NCBI GenBank assembly: GCA_011043895.1
Contig: DRBZ01000095.1
Span: 1 to 21,922 of the forward strand
DNA from: Candidatus Cloacimonadota bacterium
GTDB lineage: Bacteria; Cloacimonadota; Cloacimonadia; JGIOTU-2
DNA: 21,922 bases
Direction of reading: 5' to 3'
Notes under the pieces: model-generated
Seen by the model: the letters and a program-made list of their open reading frames with translations, nothing else
What the model was told of the DNA's origin: nothing
Database searches by the model: none
In this document: in pieces, positions 1 through 7,815 of the stretch
How positions within the stretch are numbered: position 1 is the stretch's first letter
Layout: each line of letters starts with the position of its first letter
Made by a program: the position numbers and the translations under genes

Positions 1-285
1 AATGTCTATTACTATACCGATAAGAATTATCGCTCCAGGTGTGTCCAGCGCACCTGTAGCCGAGAGATGTATTAAAACTTTCTTTCGCACAGCACGTTCT
101 GTTTTATCGACCTTTCTTTCCTCGTAAAAAATATCGATGTTAGGGTGAGGGATATCTCTCCCACGCAGTTTTGCACAGGCATTATCGAACATCTTATTTG
201 CTTTGTTCAACATTGTGCAGGCATCCCGATGAGCTTCTTTGTATAAGTTGTTCTTTTTAAATAAACGAATAATTTCTTTTAACAT
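1..285 (-). CDS. PhoU-domain protein, N-terminal part (runs off the left edge)
   Basis: An open frame starts at ATG 285-283 and stays open for 95 codons to the window edge, so the C-terminus is missing. An AAAGAGGT ribosome site lies 4 bases before the start. The residues include an N-terminal KEIIRLFKKNNLYKEAH stretch and then ERKVDKTERAVRKKVLIHLS followed by a hydrophobic GAIILIGIVIDI segment. That combination (charged helix with E/D metal-ligand positions, RKKVL.HLS, IVIDIER-like end) is typical of PhoU-like helical-bundle proteins that accompany Na+/phosphate cotransporters. It follows the cotransporter gene by 22 bases, so the two are probably cotranscribed. Its likely role is control of phosphate uptake by the neighbour; this is inferred from family and context. 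The family call rests on about 95 residues only. Confidence 0.7.
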   Translation of the reverse strand, partial: MLKEIIRLFKKNNLYKEAHRDACTMLNKANKMFDNACAKLRGRDIPHPNIDIFYEERKVDKTERAVRKKVLIHLSATGALDTPGAIILIGIVIDI

Positions 286-307
286 TTTTACCTCTTTTTA
301 GAGCTGT

Positions 308-1465
308 TTATCTTGCAAGCAATAAAAGACAGAGTGGAATAATAAAAAACACACATAGCATGATAAGTAATGGATATAATTTACTTTTCATTGTCAAATT
401 TGAGATAGTTTGAGCTGCTTTTATCGGAATAACACGAATCTGCTTTACTGGAAGTATTATGACTGAAGCAATAACGTTAAAGGTAAGATGCGATAGAGCT
501 ACTACAAGCGCAGGTACAGAGCAGGTAGCAAGAGCGGCAAGAAGTGTTGTCACTGTCGTTCCAATATTTGCCCCAACAGTATAAGGGAATACCTGATAGA
601 TCGTAAGAATACCTGCGCCAGCGAGCGGTACAACAATGGAGGTGGTTATCGAACTACTTTGTACTATTGCAGTTAAAATGAGTCCGAGCATGAATGCCAG
701 AATCCCATTTCTAAAAATATAATCTGAAAAGAATTGTTCCACTTTTCCTATCACGAGCTTTCTAATGATCTTCACCATATATTTCATAGCTACAAATAAT
801 AGAATAAGGGCAAGCGCGAGAATTACGATCTGGGAAATTGACGGAGAAAAAATTTTCTGAAAAAATCCAGGGTCTGCATCTGGATATTTGGGATCATACA
901 AGAATCCGACAACCGGCTTTGTGATCGCAGCAACGGGACTCTTGAACTCTGCACCACGAATACCTGAGTGAAGAAAAAATGAGCCGAGTCCGATAGATAT
1001 TTTTTGTATAAGTCCAAACAGGATCTCCAGTGGTAAAAGTATTGCAACTGCGATGATGTTGAATATGTCATGTACAATAGCACAACTATATGCTCGTTTG
1101 AATTCATCAGAGTGTGATAAATGACCAAGAGAGACGATCGTGTTTGTTATTGTCGTTCCAATATTCGCTCCCATGATAATAGGTATTGCAATGCTTATCG
1201 ACTGAGCGCCAAGAATATTACTTGCAACTAATCCTACAACAATTGAGGTTGTCGTGGATGAACTCTGTACAATACTTGTGGTGAGGATACCAATAAACAG
1301 CCCCATAAGTGGATTACTGACACTTGCGATAAGATTTTCTGATAATCCCTTAAAACTCTTAAATCCTGCTCCCATCATGACAATGCTCAAGAAAAATAAA
1401 TAGATTAGGAAAAGGAGCAGAACAACCTGACGTATTTTTTTTAATTTATTATCAGACTGTCCCAT
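308..1465 (-). CDS. Na+/phosphate cotransporter family protein (Na/Pi, NptA-like)
   Basis: Predicted integral membrane protein of 385 residues that takes up phosphate with Na+. It shows the inverted-repeat signature of the Na/Pi cotransporter family: a QSSSTTTSIVVGLVAS motif in the first half and a matching QSSSITTSIVVPLAG motif in the second, each followed by a GANIGTT motif (MGANIGTTITN and VGANIGTTVTT). At least eight hydrophobic segments are visible. The frame is open further upstream to 1528, but that would overlap hypE by 59 bases. I chose the ATG at 1465 (MGQSDNKLKK) because it lies just after the hypE stop and has GAGG about 12 bases upstream. The protein is shorter than relatives that carry a fused PhoU domain; here the PhoU part is a separate downstream gene. 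Its place at the end of a hydrogenase operon is unusual but fits a Na+-based cell economy. Confidence 0.88.
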   Translation of the reverse strand: MGQSDNKLKKIRQVVLLLFLIYLFFLSIVMMGAGFKSFKGLSENLIASVSNPLMGLFIGILTTSIVQSSSTTTSIVVGLVASNILGAQSISIAIPIIMGANIGTTITNTIVSLGHLSHSDEFKRAYSCAIVHDIFNIIAVAILLPLEILFGLIQKISIGLGSFFLHSGIRGAEFKSPVAAITKPVVGFLYDPKYPDADPGFFQKIFSPSISQIVILALALILLFVAMKYMVKIIRKLVIGKVEQFFSDYIFRNGILAFMLGLILTAIVQSSSITTSIVVPLAGAGILTIYQVFPYTVGANIGTTVTTLLAALATCSVPALVVALSHLTFNVIASVIILPVKQIRVIPIKAAQTISNLTMKSKLYPLLIMLCVFFIIPLCLLLLAR

Positions 1466-1469
1466 AGTA

Positions 1470-2474
1470 TCAACATATCCTCGGAGTTTGTTCACGAGAC
1501 AGTAATGGCAATATGCGCCTTGCACCAATATATGTTCTTAAATAAACCTTTGGCTTTTCTGATTTTTCTTTAACAAAACCGACAATAGCAACATCTTTCG
1601 CCAGTTCATTATCTGATAATATTTCGATTACTTTTTTTGCCTGATCCTCAGGCACGAAGATTGCAGCTCTACCTTCGCAAGCCATATATAGCGGATCAAT
1701 CCCGAGTGCATCACATACACCATTAACGCTATCTCGGATCGGAATCTTTTCCTCATATAGCTCGATAGAAACTCCAGAAGATTCTGCTATCTCGTTCATG
1801 ATAGATGCCAATCCTCCCCGCGTTGGATCCCGCAAAGTATGTACATCGATTCCTGCTTCTATAAGCACTTGTATAAGGGGAGCAACATTCGCACAGTCTG
1901 ATCTAAGACCTTCTGAGAATCCATTTCTGTAAGCCATGATCGATGAGCCATGATCACCCACAGAGCCTGTAACTATTACCGAATCTCCTGGTTGAGCGTT
2001 AATTGAGGAAATTGCATTTGTAGCGATAACCTTCCCAAATCCTGCAGTATTGATGAAGATTTTATCAATCTTACCGCGGCTTATGATCTTAGTGTCTCCA
2101 GCAATAATTTTCACACTGGTTTTCTTTAATTCAGAAGATATTGACCTAACTATGCTTTCAAGATCTGCAAAAGAAAAACCCTCTTCTATCATAAGTGATA
2201 ATGTAATAAACTCTGGCACAGCTCCGACCATTGCAAGGTCATTCAAAGTTCCGCAAACAGCCAACTTTCCAATATTTCCCCCGGGAAAGAAAATTGGATC
2301 GATCGTATAGCTATCTGTAGTCATTGCATAGCATGACATATCAATTGAGATTACGCCACTGTCTTCTCCGTGATTTATAACTACATCGCCAAGGATTTCA
2401 TAAATAAACTTCAGAAGCTCTTGACTCTTCTTTCCACCACTGCCATGTGAGAGTAAAATTGTATCAGAACTCAT
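1470..2474 (-). CDS. hypE: HypE, carbamoyl dehydratase for [NiFe]-hydrogenase cyanide ligand
   Basis: HypE receives a carbamoyl group from HypF on its C-terminal cysteine and dehydrates it with ATP to a thiocyanate, the source of the CN- ligands of the [NiFe] site. The 334-residue protein begins MSSDTILLSHGSGG, the usual HypE N-terminus with the HGSGG motif, and ends exactly in PRIC, the conserved tail whose cysteine carries the cyano group. In between are AIR-synthase/PurM-fold motifs such as MTTDSYTIDPIFFPGG, GTLNDLAMVGA, IIAGDTK and DPTRGGLASIMNE. Length is normal for the family. The start ATG overlaps the hypD stop (ATGA), a sign of translational coupling. HypE works with HypC/HypD, whose genes are immediately upstream. 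Confidence 0.97.
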   Translation of the reverse strand: MSSDTILLSHGSGGKKSQELLKFIYEILGDVVINHGEDSGVISIDMSCYAMTTDSYTIDPIFFPGGNIGKLAVCGTLNDLAMVGAVPEFITLSLMIEEGFSFADLESIVRSISSELKKTSVKIIAGDTKIISRGKIDKIFINTAGFGKVIATNAISSINAQPGDSVIVTGSVGDHGSSIMAYRNGFSEGLRSDCANVAPLIQVLIEAGIDVHTLRDPTRGGLASIMNEIAESSGVSIELYEEKIPIRDSVNGVCDALGIDPLYMACEGRAAIFVPEDQAKKVIEILSDNELAKDVAIVGFVKEKSEKPKVYLRTYIGARRILPLLSREQTPRIC

Positions 2475-3559
2475 TTTTCACCATATTTATAGAAAGCCGA
2501 ACATGCACCCTCAAAAGAAACCATGCATGGTCCGATTGGATGTTCCGGTGTGCACGCAGTTCTGAACAATGTACAATCAAGCGGTGATTGCTTCCCTGAT
2601 ATAATATCTCCACATATACATCCACCCTGCTCTACTTTTTCTGTCACTTGAATATCAAACTTCTCTTCGGCATCGAAATCTTCAAACTCATCCCTTAGTG
2701 TAAGCCCACTTCCTTCGATCTTGCCAAATCCACGCCATGAAACAATTGAAGGTTCGAAGACGGATTCAATAAGGTGTTTGGCTGCAGGATTTCCTTCTTT
2801 TTTCACCATCCTTGTATAACGGTTGTCCACGATCGGTTTGTTCGCCCTTATCTGTCTTACAAGGGATTCGATCCCAAGCCCCAGATCAACCGGCTCAAAT
2901 CCGGAAATAGTGCATGGAATATTGAAATCTTCCGGAATGAATTTATACGGTTCAGAACCTATGATTACACTCACATGTCCGGGCATGATGAACCCATCTA
3001 TCTTTCCACTCAGATTATCGAGGAGAAATCGCAACACTTTGGGCATCGTTTTAACAAGCGAAAGAACAGTAAGATTCTTTATCGATTTAGAATATGCATC
3101 AAGGACTAAACCTGCAATGACCGGTATTGTTGTTTCAAATCCAACTGCTATAAATACTATTTCATCCTTCGTTTGTTCTGCGATTCTGAGCGTATCAAGG
3201 GGATTATACACAACATCAACTTTCGCACCTTTTGCAATCTCTTTTTCCAGACTCGATTCGCTTCCTGGAACTTTTATCAAATCACCAAAGGTCACGATGC
3301 GGTATCCTTTTTTGGCAAGGGAGATTGTTTTATCAATATCATGGACTGATGTAACACACACCGGACATCCTGGTCCTGAAAGAAATTTGATCCTATCTTT
3401 AAAGTAATGCCTGAAACCAAATTTCAATAATGAAACTGTATGAGTACCACAAACCTCCATCAAGTTTAAAGGTCTCTCTAATTCAAGTGTAGTGAGATCG
3501 GATGTGATTTTTAATAAAAGTTGTTTAATCTTTGGATTATTTCGGAAATCCTGTCTCAT
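2471..3559 (-). CDS. hypD: HypD, [4Fe-4S] scaffold protein for Fe(CN)2CO assembly
   Basis: HypD, with HypC, holds the iron while its CN and CO ligands are attached. The 362-residue protein carries the hallmark motifs in order: MEVCGTHT near residue 35, GPGCPVCVT near residue 62, VGFETTIPV near residue 138, MPGHVS near residue 192, and a cysteine-rich C-terminal part (GGCICGD, DCTLFRTACTPEHPIGPCMVS) that binds the [4Fe-4S] cluster. All expected cysteines are present and the length is typical. It starts 9 bases after hypC ends and overlaps hypE by 4 bases, so the three are one translational block. Confidence 0.97.
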   Translation of the reverse strand: MRQDFRNNPKIKQLLLKITSDLTTLELERPLNLMEVCGTHTVSLLKFGFRHYFKDRIKFLSGPGCPVCVTSVHDIDKTISLAKKGYRIVTFGDLIKVPGSESSLEKEIAKGAKVDVVYNPLDTLRIAEQTKDEIVFIAVGFETTIPVIAGLVLDAYSKSIKNLTVLSLVKTMPKVLRFLLDNLSGKIDGFIMPGHVSVIIGSEPYKFIPEDFNIPCTISGFEPVDLGLGIESLVRQIRANKPIVDNRYTRMVKKEGNPAAKHLIESVFEPSIVSWRGFGKIEGSGLTLRDEFEDFDAEEKFDIQVTEKVEQGGCICGDIISGKQSPLDCTLFRTACTPEHPIGPCMVSFEGACSAFYKYGEK

Positions 3560-3568
3560 ACTTCAATT

Positions 3569-3790
3569 TTACTCGACATTTTCACAGAGTTCGGTTAGAA
3601 GTTCAAGTGTTTCTTTTGCTTCTTCCTGGCTGACTCTCTGGATTGCAAAACCAGCATGAACAAGAACATACTCATCGATTTTAACATCTTCAATAATGCG
3701 GATATCAATCTCTTTCTTTACGCCGAAAACATCTGCGATTGCCTTGTTCTTATCCTTTGAAATAATCCTGTATGGAACTGCTAGACACAT
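3569..3790 (-). CDS. hypC: HypC, hydrogenase assembly chaperone
   Basis: Small 73-residue HypC/HupF/HybG-family chaperone. It binds HypD during Fe(CN)2CO assembly and then carries the iron centre to the hydrogenase large subunit precursor. The sequence opens MCLAVPYRI with the invariant Cys2 that coordinates iron, followed by the family pattern ADVFGVKKEIDI and DEYVLVHAGFAIQRV. The gene begins one base after the hypF stop, and an AAAGGAAA ribosome site lies inside the end of hypF. As the only hypC-type gene in the window it presumably serves MbhL, encoded upstream in the same operon. Confidence 0.97.
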   Translation of the reverse strand: MCLAVPYRIISKDKNKAIADVFGVKKEIDIRIIEDVKIDEYVLVHAGFAIQRVSQEEAKETLELLTELCENVE

Positions 3791-3791
3791 A

Positions 3792-6080
3792 TTAATTTTC
3801 CTTTAATAAACAAGAGTATGCCTGTCCGAGTGCAATTCCTGCATCGTTTGGCGGCACGTTTTCATTGAAATGTACAATATATTCCGTGTCTGCAAACAAA
3901 TTTTTGAGTATATGTATCAGTACGCTGTTCTGAAACACGCCACCGGAAATAGCTACATCTCGTATATTCGACACAGCACTCATTTTTTTACATAAATCGT
4001 AGATCATTCGCGCAATTGTAAAGTGAAATCTTGATGCAATTATCTCAACAGGTTTCTTCCGAATAAAATCTTCAACGATTTCATTGATCATGTTGGTAGG
4101 ATCAATAATTCCATTTGATATCTCATAACCATAAGAATCGGCATACGTTACATCGACTAATGCTTCCAGTTTCATTGGTGCTTCACCTTCATAGGTATTA
4201 TAATGACACACATCAAGAATACTCGCCACTGCATCAAAAAGACGACCAATACTTGATGTCATGATTCCCGTATGTGCTCTTTCAAGCTGATGGACTAGCA
4301 AATCTCTCTGTGGAAATTTTGAAGCTGGTATCAACCGACCAATTTTATCAGGACAGCATGAGTGCAGATATATAAGCGCCATTCTCCATGGTTCTTGAGC
4401 AACTTTCTCGCCAGAAATCAGTGGTTTATACGCAAGATGAGAAAATCTTTCTACGTGATTTTTATCAACGATGAAGCATTCTCCTCCCCATATCTGCCCA
4501 TCATTTCCATAGCCAGTACCATCGAAGGAAATGCCAAGGGCTTTTTGTAAATTATGCTCTGCCATTACACTGTAAATATGTGCTTCGTGATGTTGTAGAT
4601 AATGAATTGGAAGCTCTTTTTCACTCGCATATTCCTTAGCAAACTGAGTAGAAAAATAATTTGGGTGTGCATCTGCAATAACTACTTCTGGTTCCATCCC
4701 AAAGATAGATTTGAAATACCCGAGCGATTCTTCATAAAACTCAGAATTAGAAGCAAAGCCAAGATCGCCCAGGTACTGGCTTCCCAGAAATATATCATGC
4801 TTTGTCAAACCGAAGGAACCTTTCATATCTGCACCTGCTGCAAAGATCTGAGGCATCACCTGCATCTCGTCAAGCTTGATTGGTTTAGGTATAAATCCAC
4901 GTGCTTTTCTGATAAGAATACGTTGATTGCCCACATAGGTCACAATGGAATCGTCGATACGGTTGAAAATTTCCCGATTGTAAGTCAAATAGTACTTTGT
5001 TATTCTTGAAAGATGCTCATAGGCAGAAAGGTCTCTGTTCTCAAGTGCCTCTTCGGAAATATTACCACTGGTAAATATGAGCAGATGAAAATGCCTGAAA
5101 ATCAGATAGTGCAATGGGGTATAGGGCAGCATGAATCCAAGATTTTTAACTCCTGGTGCGATATGTTCTAATTCCTGATTTTTCTTTTGGAGCAGGACAA
5201 TCGGCTTCTGTTGTCCAGAAAGCATCTTCTCTTCCTGTGATGACAACTGACAATATTCTTGAACCACTTCAAGATCGCGAGCCATCAACGCAAATGGCTT
5301 TTGAGGTCGGTGTTTGAGCTGGCGTAATGTATCAACCACGTCCTTGTTCTTTGCATCACACACGAGGTGATACCCACCTATTCCTTTTATCGCGACTATC
5401 TTACCTTTTCGTAGTATATCAATTGTTGTATCCAATGCCTCTTGCCTCATTGCAATTATTGTCGGTTCTTTATCAATAATTTCAACAAATCTCAGTTCTG
5501 GACCGCATTTTGGGCAGGCATTGGGTTGAGCATGATATCGCCTATCTGCAACTGTTGTGTATTCTCTTTTGCAATCCTCACACATGATGAATTTCTTCAT
5601 CGTAGTATTCGTTCTGTCGTAGGGTATTGACTGAATTATCGAAAATCTTGGTCCGCAATTTGTACAGTTTGTAAAGGGATAAGAGAAGTGTCTATCTCCG
5701 CTATCCATAACCTCTTGTGAACAAATATCACAAGTAGCAATATCCGGAGGAATGAGAGCAGATACGTTGCCCTCTTTTCTGCTGGGTGCTATTGAAAATG
5801 TAGTGAATTCCTTATCATAGGACTCTATAAATTCAATTTGGGAAGATAATATTGTCGAAACGTCAGGAGCGTTTTTTAGAATATCATCAAGGAATTTCTC
5901 TATTGTCTCTTTATCTGCCTGCGCAACTATCTTGACGCCAAATTCTCTATTCTCAACCAATCCTTTAATATTGTGTTTCAGCGCAGTTCTTTTTACGAAT
6001 GGACGGAATCCAACACCCTGAACGATTCCTCGAAGTACTATCTCAGCTTGTTGCATCATTGATAAGTGAGATAAGCTCAT
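3792..6080 (-). CDS. hypF: HypF, carbamoyltransferase of hydrogenase maturation
   Basis: HypF makes the carbamoyl group of the CN ligands from carbamoyl phosphate and ATP and transfers it to HypE. Domains in order: acylphosphatase-like (RGIVQGVGFRPFVKR, about residues 17-31); two zinc-finger repeats (C117/C120/C139/C142 and C167/C170/C189/C192, each CX2C-X18-CX2C); YrdC-like nucleotide domain (KGIGGYHLVCDA, KHRPQKPFALMARDL); Kae1/TobZ-like C-terminal domain (HHEAHIYSVMAEH, SFDGTGYGNDGQIWGGE, ISGGVFQNSVL). Length of 762 residues is normal. The start is uncertain. ATG 6080 has AGAAGG only 3 bases upstream and overlaps the protease frame by 38 bases. ATG 6059 or 6056 gives a shorter N-terminus closer to the acylphosphatase domain but has no clear ribosome site. 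Confidence 0.96.
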   Translation of the reverse strand: MSLSHLSMMQQAEIVLRGIVQGVGFRPFVKRTALKHNIKGLVENREFGVKIVAQADKETIEKFLDDILKNAPDVSTILSSQIEFIESYDKEFTTFSIAPSRKEGNVSALIPPDIATCDICSQEVMDSGDRHFSYPFTNCTNCGPRFSIIQSIPYDRTNTTMKKFIMCEDCKREYTTVADRRYHAQPNACPKCGPELRFVEIIDKEPTIIAMRQEALDTTIDILRKGKIVAIKGIGGYHLVCDAKNKDVVDTLRQLKHRPQKPFALMARDLEVVQEYCQLSSQEEKMLSGQQKPIVLLQKKNQELEHIAPGVKNLGFMLPYTPLHYLIFRHFHLLIFTSGNISEEALENRDLSAYEHLSRITKYYLTYNREIFNRIDDSIVTYVGNQRILIRKARGFIPKPIKLDEMQVMPQIFAAGADMKGSFGLTKHDIFLGSQYLGDLGFASNSEFYEESLGYFKSIFGMEPEVVIADAHPNYFSTQFAKEYASEKELPIHYLQHHEAHIYSVMAEHNLQKALGISFDGTGYGNDGQIWGGECFIVDKNHVERFSHLAYKPLISGEKVAQEPWRMALIYLHSCCPDKIGRLIPASKFPQRDLLVHQLERAHTGIMTSSIGRLFDAVASILDVCHYNTYEGEAPMKLEALVDVTYADSYGYEISNGIIDPTNMINEIVEDFIRKKPVEIIASRFHFTIARMIYDLCKKMSAVSNIRDVAISGGVFQNSVLIHILKNLFADTEYIVHFNENVPPNDAGIALGQAYSCLLKEN

Positions 6081-6524
6081 TAGCCTTCTTTTTTATAACC
6101 GCTGAGAGTTCATCGTTGTAATGGGAATCTGTAATGCTAATTCCTACAACTGCGACTTTTGCTTTTGACGCATGATTAATAAATGAAATAATTAAACTCA
6201 TAGAACTTGTGTGCGTACTTGTCGAAAACGTGTCAATTTCCTCTATATTTAGTATCTTGATCTCACCTTCTTTGTTTGAAAACCTACATGCGTCAAAGAA
6301 TATTATATACGAAAAATCATTTGAGGTGAGGATTGAAAGGAAGTTTTCTGGAGTTGTTTCGGCAATTAAATAAGTGAATTTTTTTTTTTACACTTCTTCT
6401 GAAGAGTTTTTACTATATATAATCCCACTGCATCATTACCGCGCTGATAATTACCTAGACCTACAAATAATGTTTTTTTATTTTTTATTGAAGTAAATAA
6501 TTCTCTTAATTCATCAGAATGCAT
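6043..6524 (-). pseudogene. hycI: HycI-family [NiFe]-hydrogenase maturation protease, frame broken in an A11 run
   Basis: Reading from ATG 6524 gives MHSDELRELF, then FVGLGNYQRGNDAVG, and stops at TAA 6368-6366 after 52 codons, just past a run of 11 A on the coding strand (6389-6379). If the run had 12 A (or 9), the frame would continue to TGA 6045-6043 as a 160-residue protein, close to the usual HycI length. That protein has all the family marks: the N-terminal G-x-G-N motif with D31, TTPENF near residue 58, FFDAC with D78, and STSTH with H105. These match the metal and substrate-recognition residues of HycI/HybD endopeptidases. The family trims the C-terminal tail of the large subunit after nickel insertion, and MbhL here has such a tail. 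The start overlaps the ferredoxin gene by 11 bases; the end overlaps hypF. The break may be a sequencing error, a slippage-corrected gene or a true mutation. Confidence 0.82.
6379..6389 (-). repeat. A11 homopolymer inside the protease gene
   Basis: Eleven consecutive A on the coding strand (11 T on the plus strand) lie within a lysine-rich stretch of hycI. The tract is the exact point where the reading frame of the upstream half fails to match the frame of the downstream half. One added base restores a full-length protein. Tracts of this length are prone both to indel errors in sequencing and to polymerase slippage in cells. Confidence 0.95.
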
Positions 6525-7125
6525 CTTCTACAACAACCTGGTGTCTACAGTGTGGACACATCAGTTTATAATAATCTTCCCTGCGGAGTTTATTGTTCTT
6601 AATCTTTGTTTCAGGGAGCTCCTGATATCTTAATTGTATATATGCAAGCAGGTTAGGATTTCCATAGGCTTTTGGCCCAAGTTTTTCAATCAGCCAGTCC
6701 ATGTGATCTTCAGTGGCGATCTTAGTGCCGCATACTGGACATACGATAAGTTTTTTCTCCACTTGCATATAGTCAGCTTCTCTATCAGGGCTGAAAACTG
6801 CAGTAATATATTCTGTGGAAAGTTTTATACCTTTCTGTGTGATGCAATGTTCCTCACACTGTCCACAATAGATACAATTCGTATAACTCACCTGCATGAT
6901 ACGCTTTTCTTCTTCTGGAATATCAATCATTTCTATTGCATCTGCCGGACAAACCTGAGCACATGCACCACACCCCACACAACCATCTTCATCATACTTT
7001 GGCTTACCTCGGAATTCCGGAACCGGCTCATAAGGTTTTTTCGTAAAAGGATATTTTGATGTATAAGGTTTCGAAAATAGCGATACGATCGCTTCACCTA
7101 ATTCTCGAAGTTTTGGTATAATCAT
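6514..7125 (-). CDS. mbhN: NuoI/MbhN-like 2x[4Fe-4S] ferredoxin subunit with extra C-terminal CxxC pair
   Basis: Peripheral-arm subunit of 203 residues that passes electrons to the small subunit MbhJ. It has two [4Fe-4S] motifs: C49-x2-C52-x2-C55-x3-C59-P and C84-x2-C87-x2-C90-x3-C94. The second ends HCITQ, without the usual proline after the last cysteine. After the ferredoxin core there is a long C-terminal part with C129-P-V-C132-G and C190-P-H-C193. These two CxxC pairs lie 57 residues apart and look like the halves of a zinc-ribbon or rubredoxin-like knuckle; no such tail exists in plain NuoI. It overlaps mrpG by 4 bases (start) and hycI by 11 bases (end). It closes the hydrogenase structural block, as mbhN closes the Pyrococcus mbh operon. 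The metal in the tail is inference. Confidence 0.85.
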   Translation of the reverse strand: MIIPKLRELGEAIVSLFSKPYTSKYPFTKKPYEPVPEFRGKPKYDEDGCVGCGACAQVCPADAIEMIDIPEEEKRIMQVSYTNCIYCGQCEEHCITQKGIKLSTEYITAVFSPDREADYMQVEKKLIVCPVCGTKIATEDHMDWLIEKLGPKAYGNPNLLAYIQLRYQELPETKIKNNKLRREDYYKLMCPHCRHQVVVEDAF

Positions 7126-7481
7126 TTAGATTCCTCGCTCTCGCTTTTATCCTGTTGATAAAGATCAATAACTGTTTTATCCGTGAGTTTGATGCCTGCT
7201 TTATGAGCTGCTTTTGCAATTGCGTGTGCTGAAACTGGTGAGGTCAATAATATGAAAATAGTACAAAAAAGTGCCTTAAATCCCAATGCTGTGAAACCAG
7301 AATACACAAACACACCGATCAAAATCCCCGCAGAACCAAACGTGACACTTTTTGTCGCTGCCTGTAGTCTATTGTACACATCAGGAAGACGAACCAGACC
7401 GAGAACTCCAAAGAGATCAAAAAGAATGCCACCACAGATTATCACATATCCAATAATTTGATTTATTGAAAGATCATGCAT
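7122..7481 (-). CDS. mrpG: MrpG/MnhG-like Na+/H+ antiporter subunit
   Basis: Small membrane subunit (119 residues from the chosen start) of the Mrp-type antiporter module. It has three hydrophobic segments and the family signature GLVRLPDVYNRLQAATKS followed by GSAGILIGVF and LLTSPVSAHAIAKAAH. The frame is open upstream to 7556, but I placed the start at ATG 7481 (MHDLSINQII), because GGGAGG lies 8 bases before it and this leaves only an 8-base overlap with mrpF. The extra upstream residues would be soluble and unlike the family. It corresponds to MbhC of the archaeal Mbh complex. The gene order mrpE-F-G is kept. Confidence 0.93.
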   Translation of the reverse strand: MHDLSINQIIGYVIICGGILFDLFGVLGLVRLPDVYNRLQAATKSVTFGSAGILIGVFVYSGFTALGFKALFCTIFILLTSPVSAHAIAKAAHKAGIKLTDKTVIDLYQQDKSESEESK

Positions 7482-7815
7482 CGAGTGACCTCCCTTCCAG
7501 GAACTTGGCAAGTGCCATTGCACCGATGAAGCTCTGAAGCCCCCAGGCAATACCAATATCTATGAAATAAGATCGGTCAAGAGCAATTGCGAGAATCGCA
7601 CAAATTCCAATGATCAAAATACCAAGAATATCTATCGCAACTATACGATCTGCCACAGACGGTCCTTTGACCACACGTATCAGAATGAACAATGAACAGA
7701 AAAGAAGCACATTAATTAACTTATAATTGAAGGGTATATCAGGAAGGACAAAAAAGTTTATGAAGAAGAATCCTCCAATAATCAATAAACCGATAAACCA
7801 TCTAAAGACTCTCAT
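7474..7815 (-). CDS. mrpF: MrpF/MnhF-like Na+/H+ antiporter subunit
   Basis: A 113-residue membrane protein with three or four hydrophobic helices. The MrpF signature VVKGPSVADRIVAIDILG is seen about residues 48-65, followed by YFIDIGIAWGLQSFIGAMALAKFLEGR, the usual MrpF end. In Mrp and Mbh structures this subunit sits with MrpE and MrpG around the antiporter core and is thought to help form the Na+ route. The start ATG overlaps the mrpE stop (ATGA), and the stop overlaps the mrpG start by 8 bases. It is slightly longer at the N-terminus than many MrpF proteins, with an extra first hydrophobic helix (WFIGLLIIGGFFFINFFVL). Confidence 0.93.
   Translation of the reverse strand: MRVFRWFIGLLIIGGFFFINFFVLPDIPFNYKLINVLLFCSLFILIRVVKGPSVADRIVAIDILGILIIGICAILAIALDRSYFIDIGIAWGLQSFIGAMALAKFLEGRSLDA

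Noticed and set aside
2823..3407. A 194-codon plus-strand open frame opposite hypD
   Set aside because: hypD is certain on the minus strand; the plus frame has no ribosome site and no recognisable motif.
7482..7556. Longer N-terminus for mrpG
   Set aside because: The extra 25 residues are soluble, overlap mrpF heavily and ignore the good GGGAGG site before ATG 7481.
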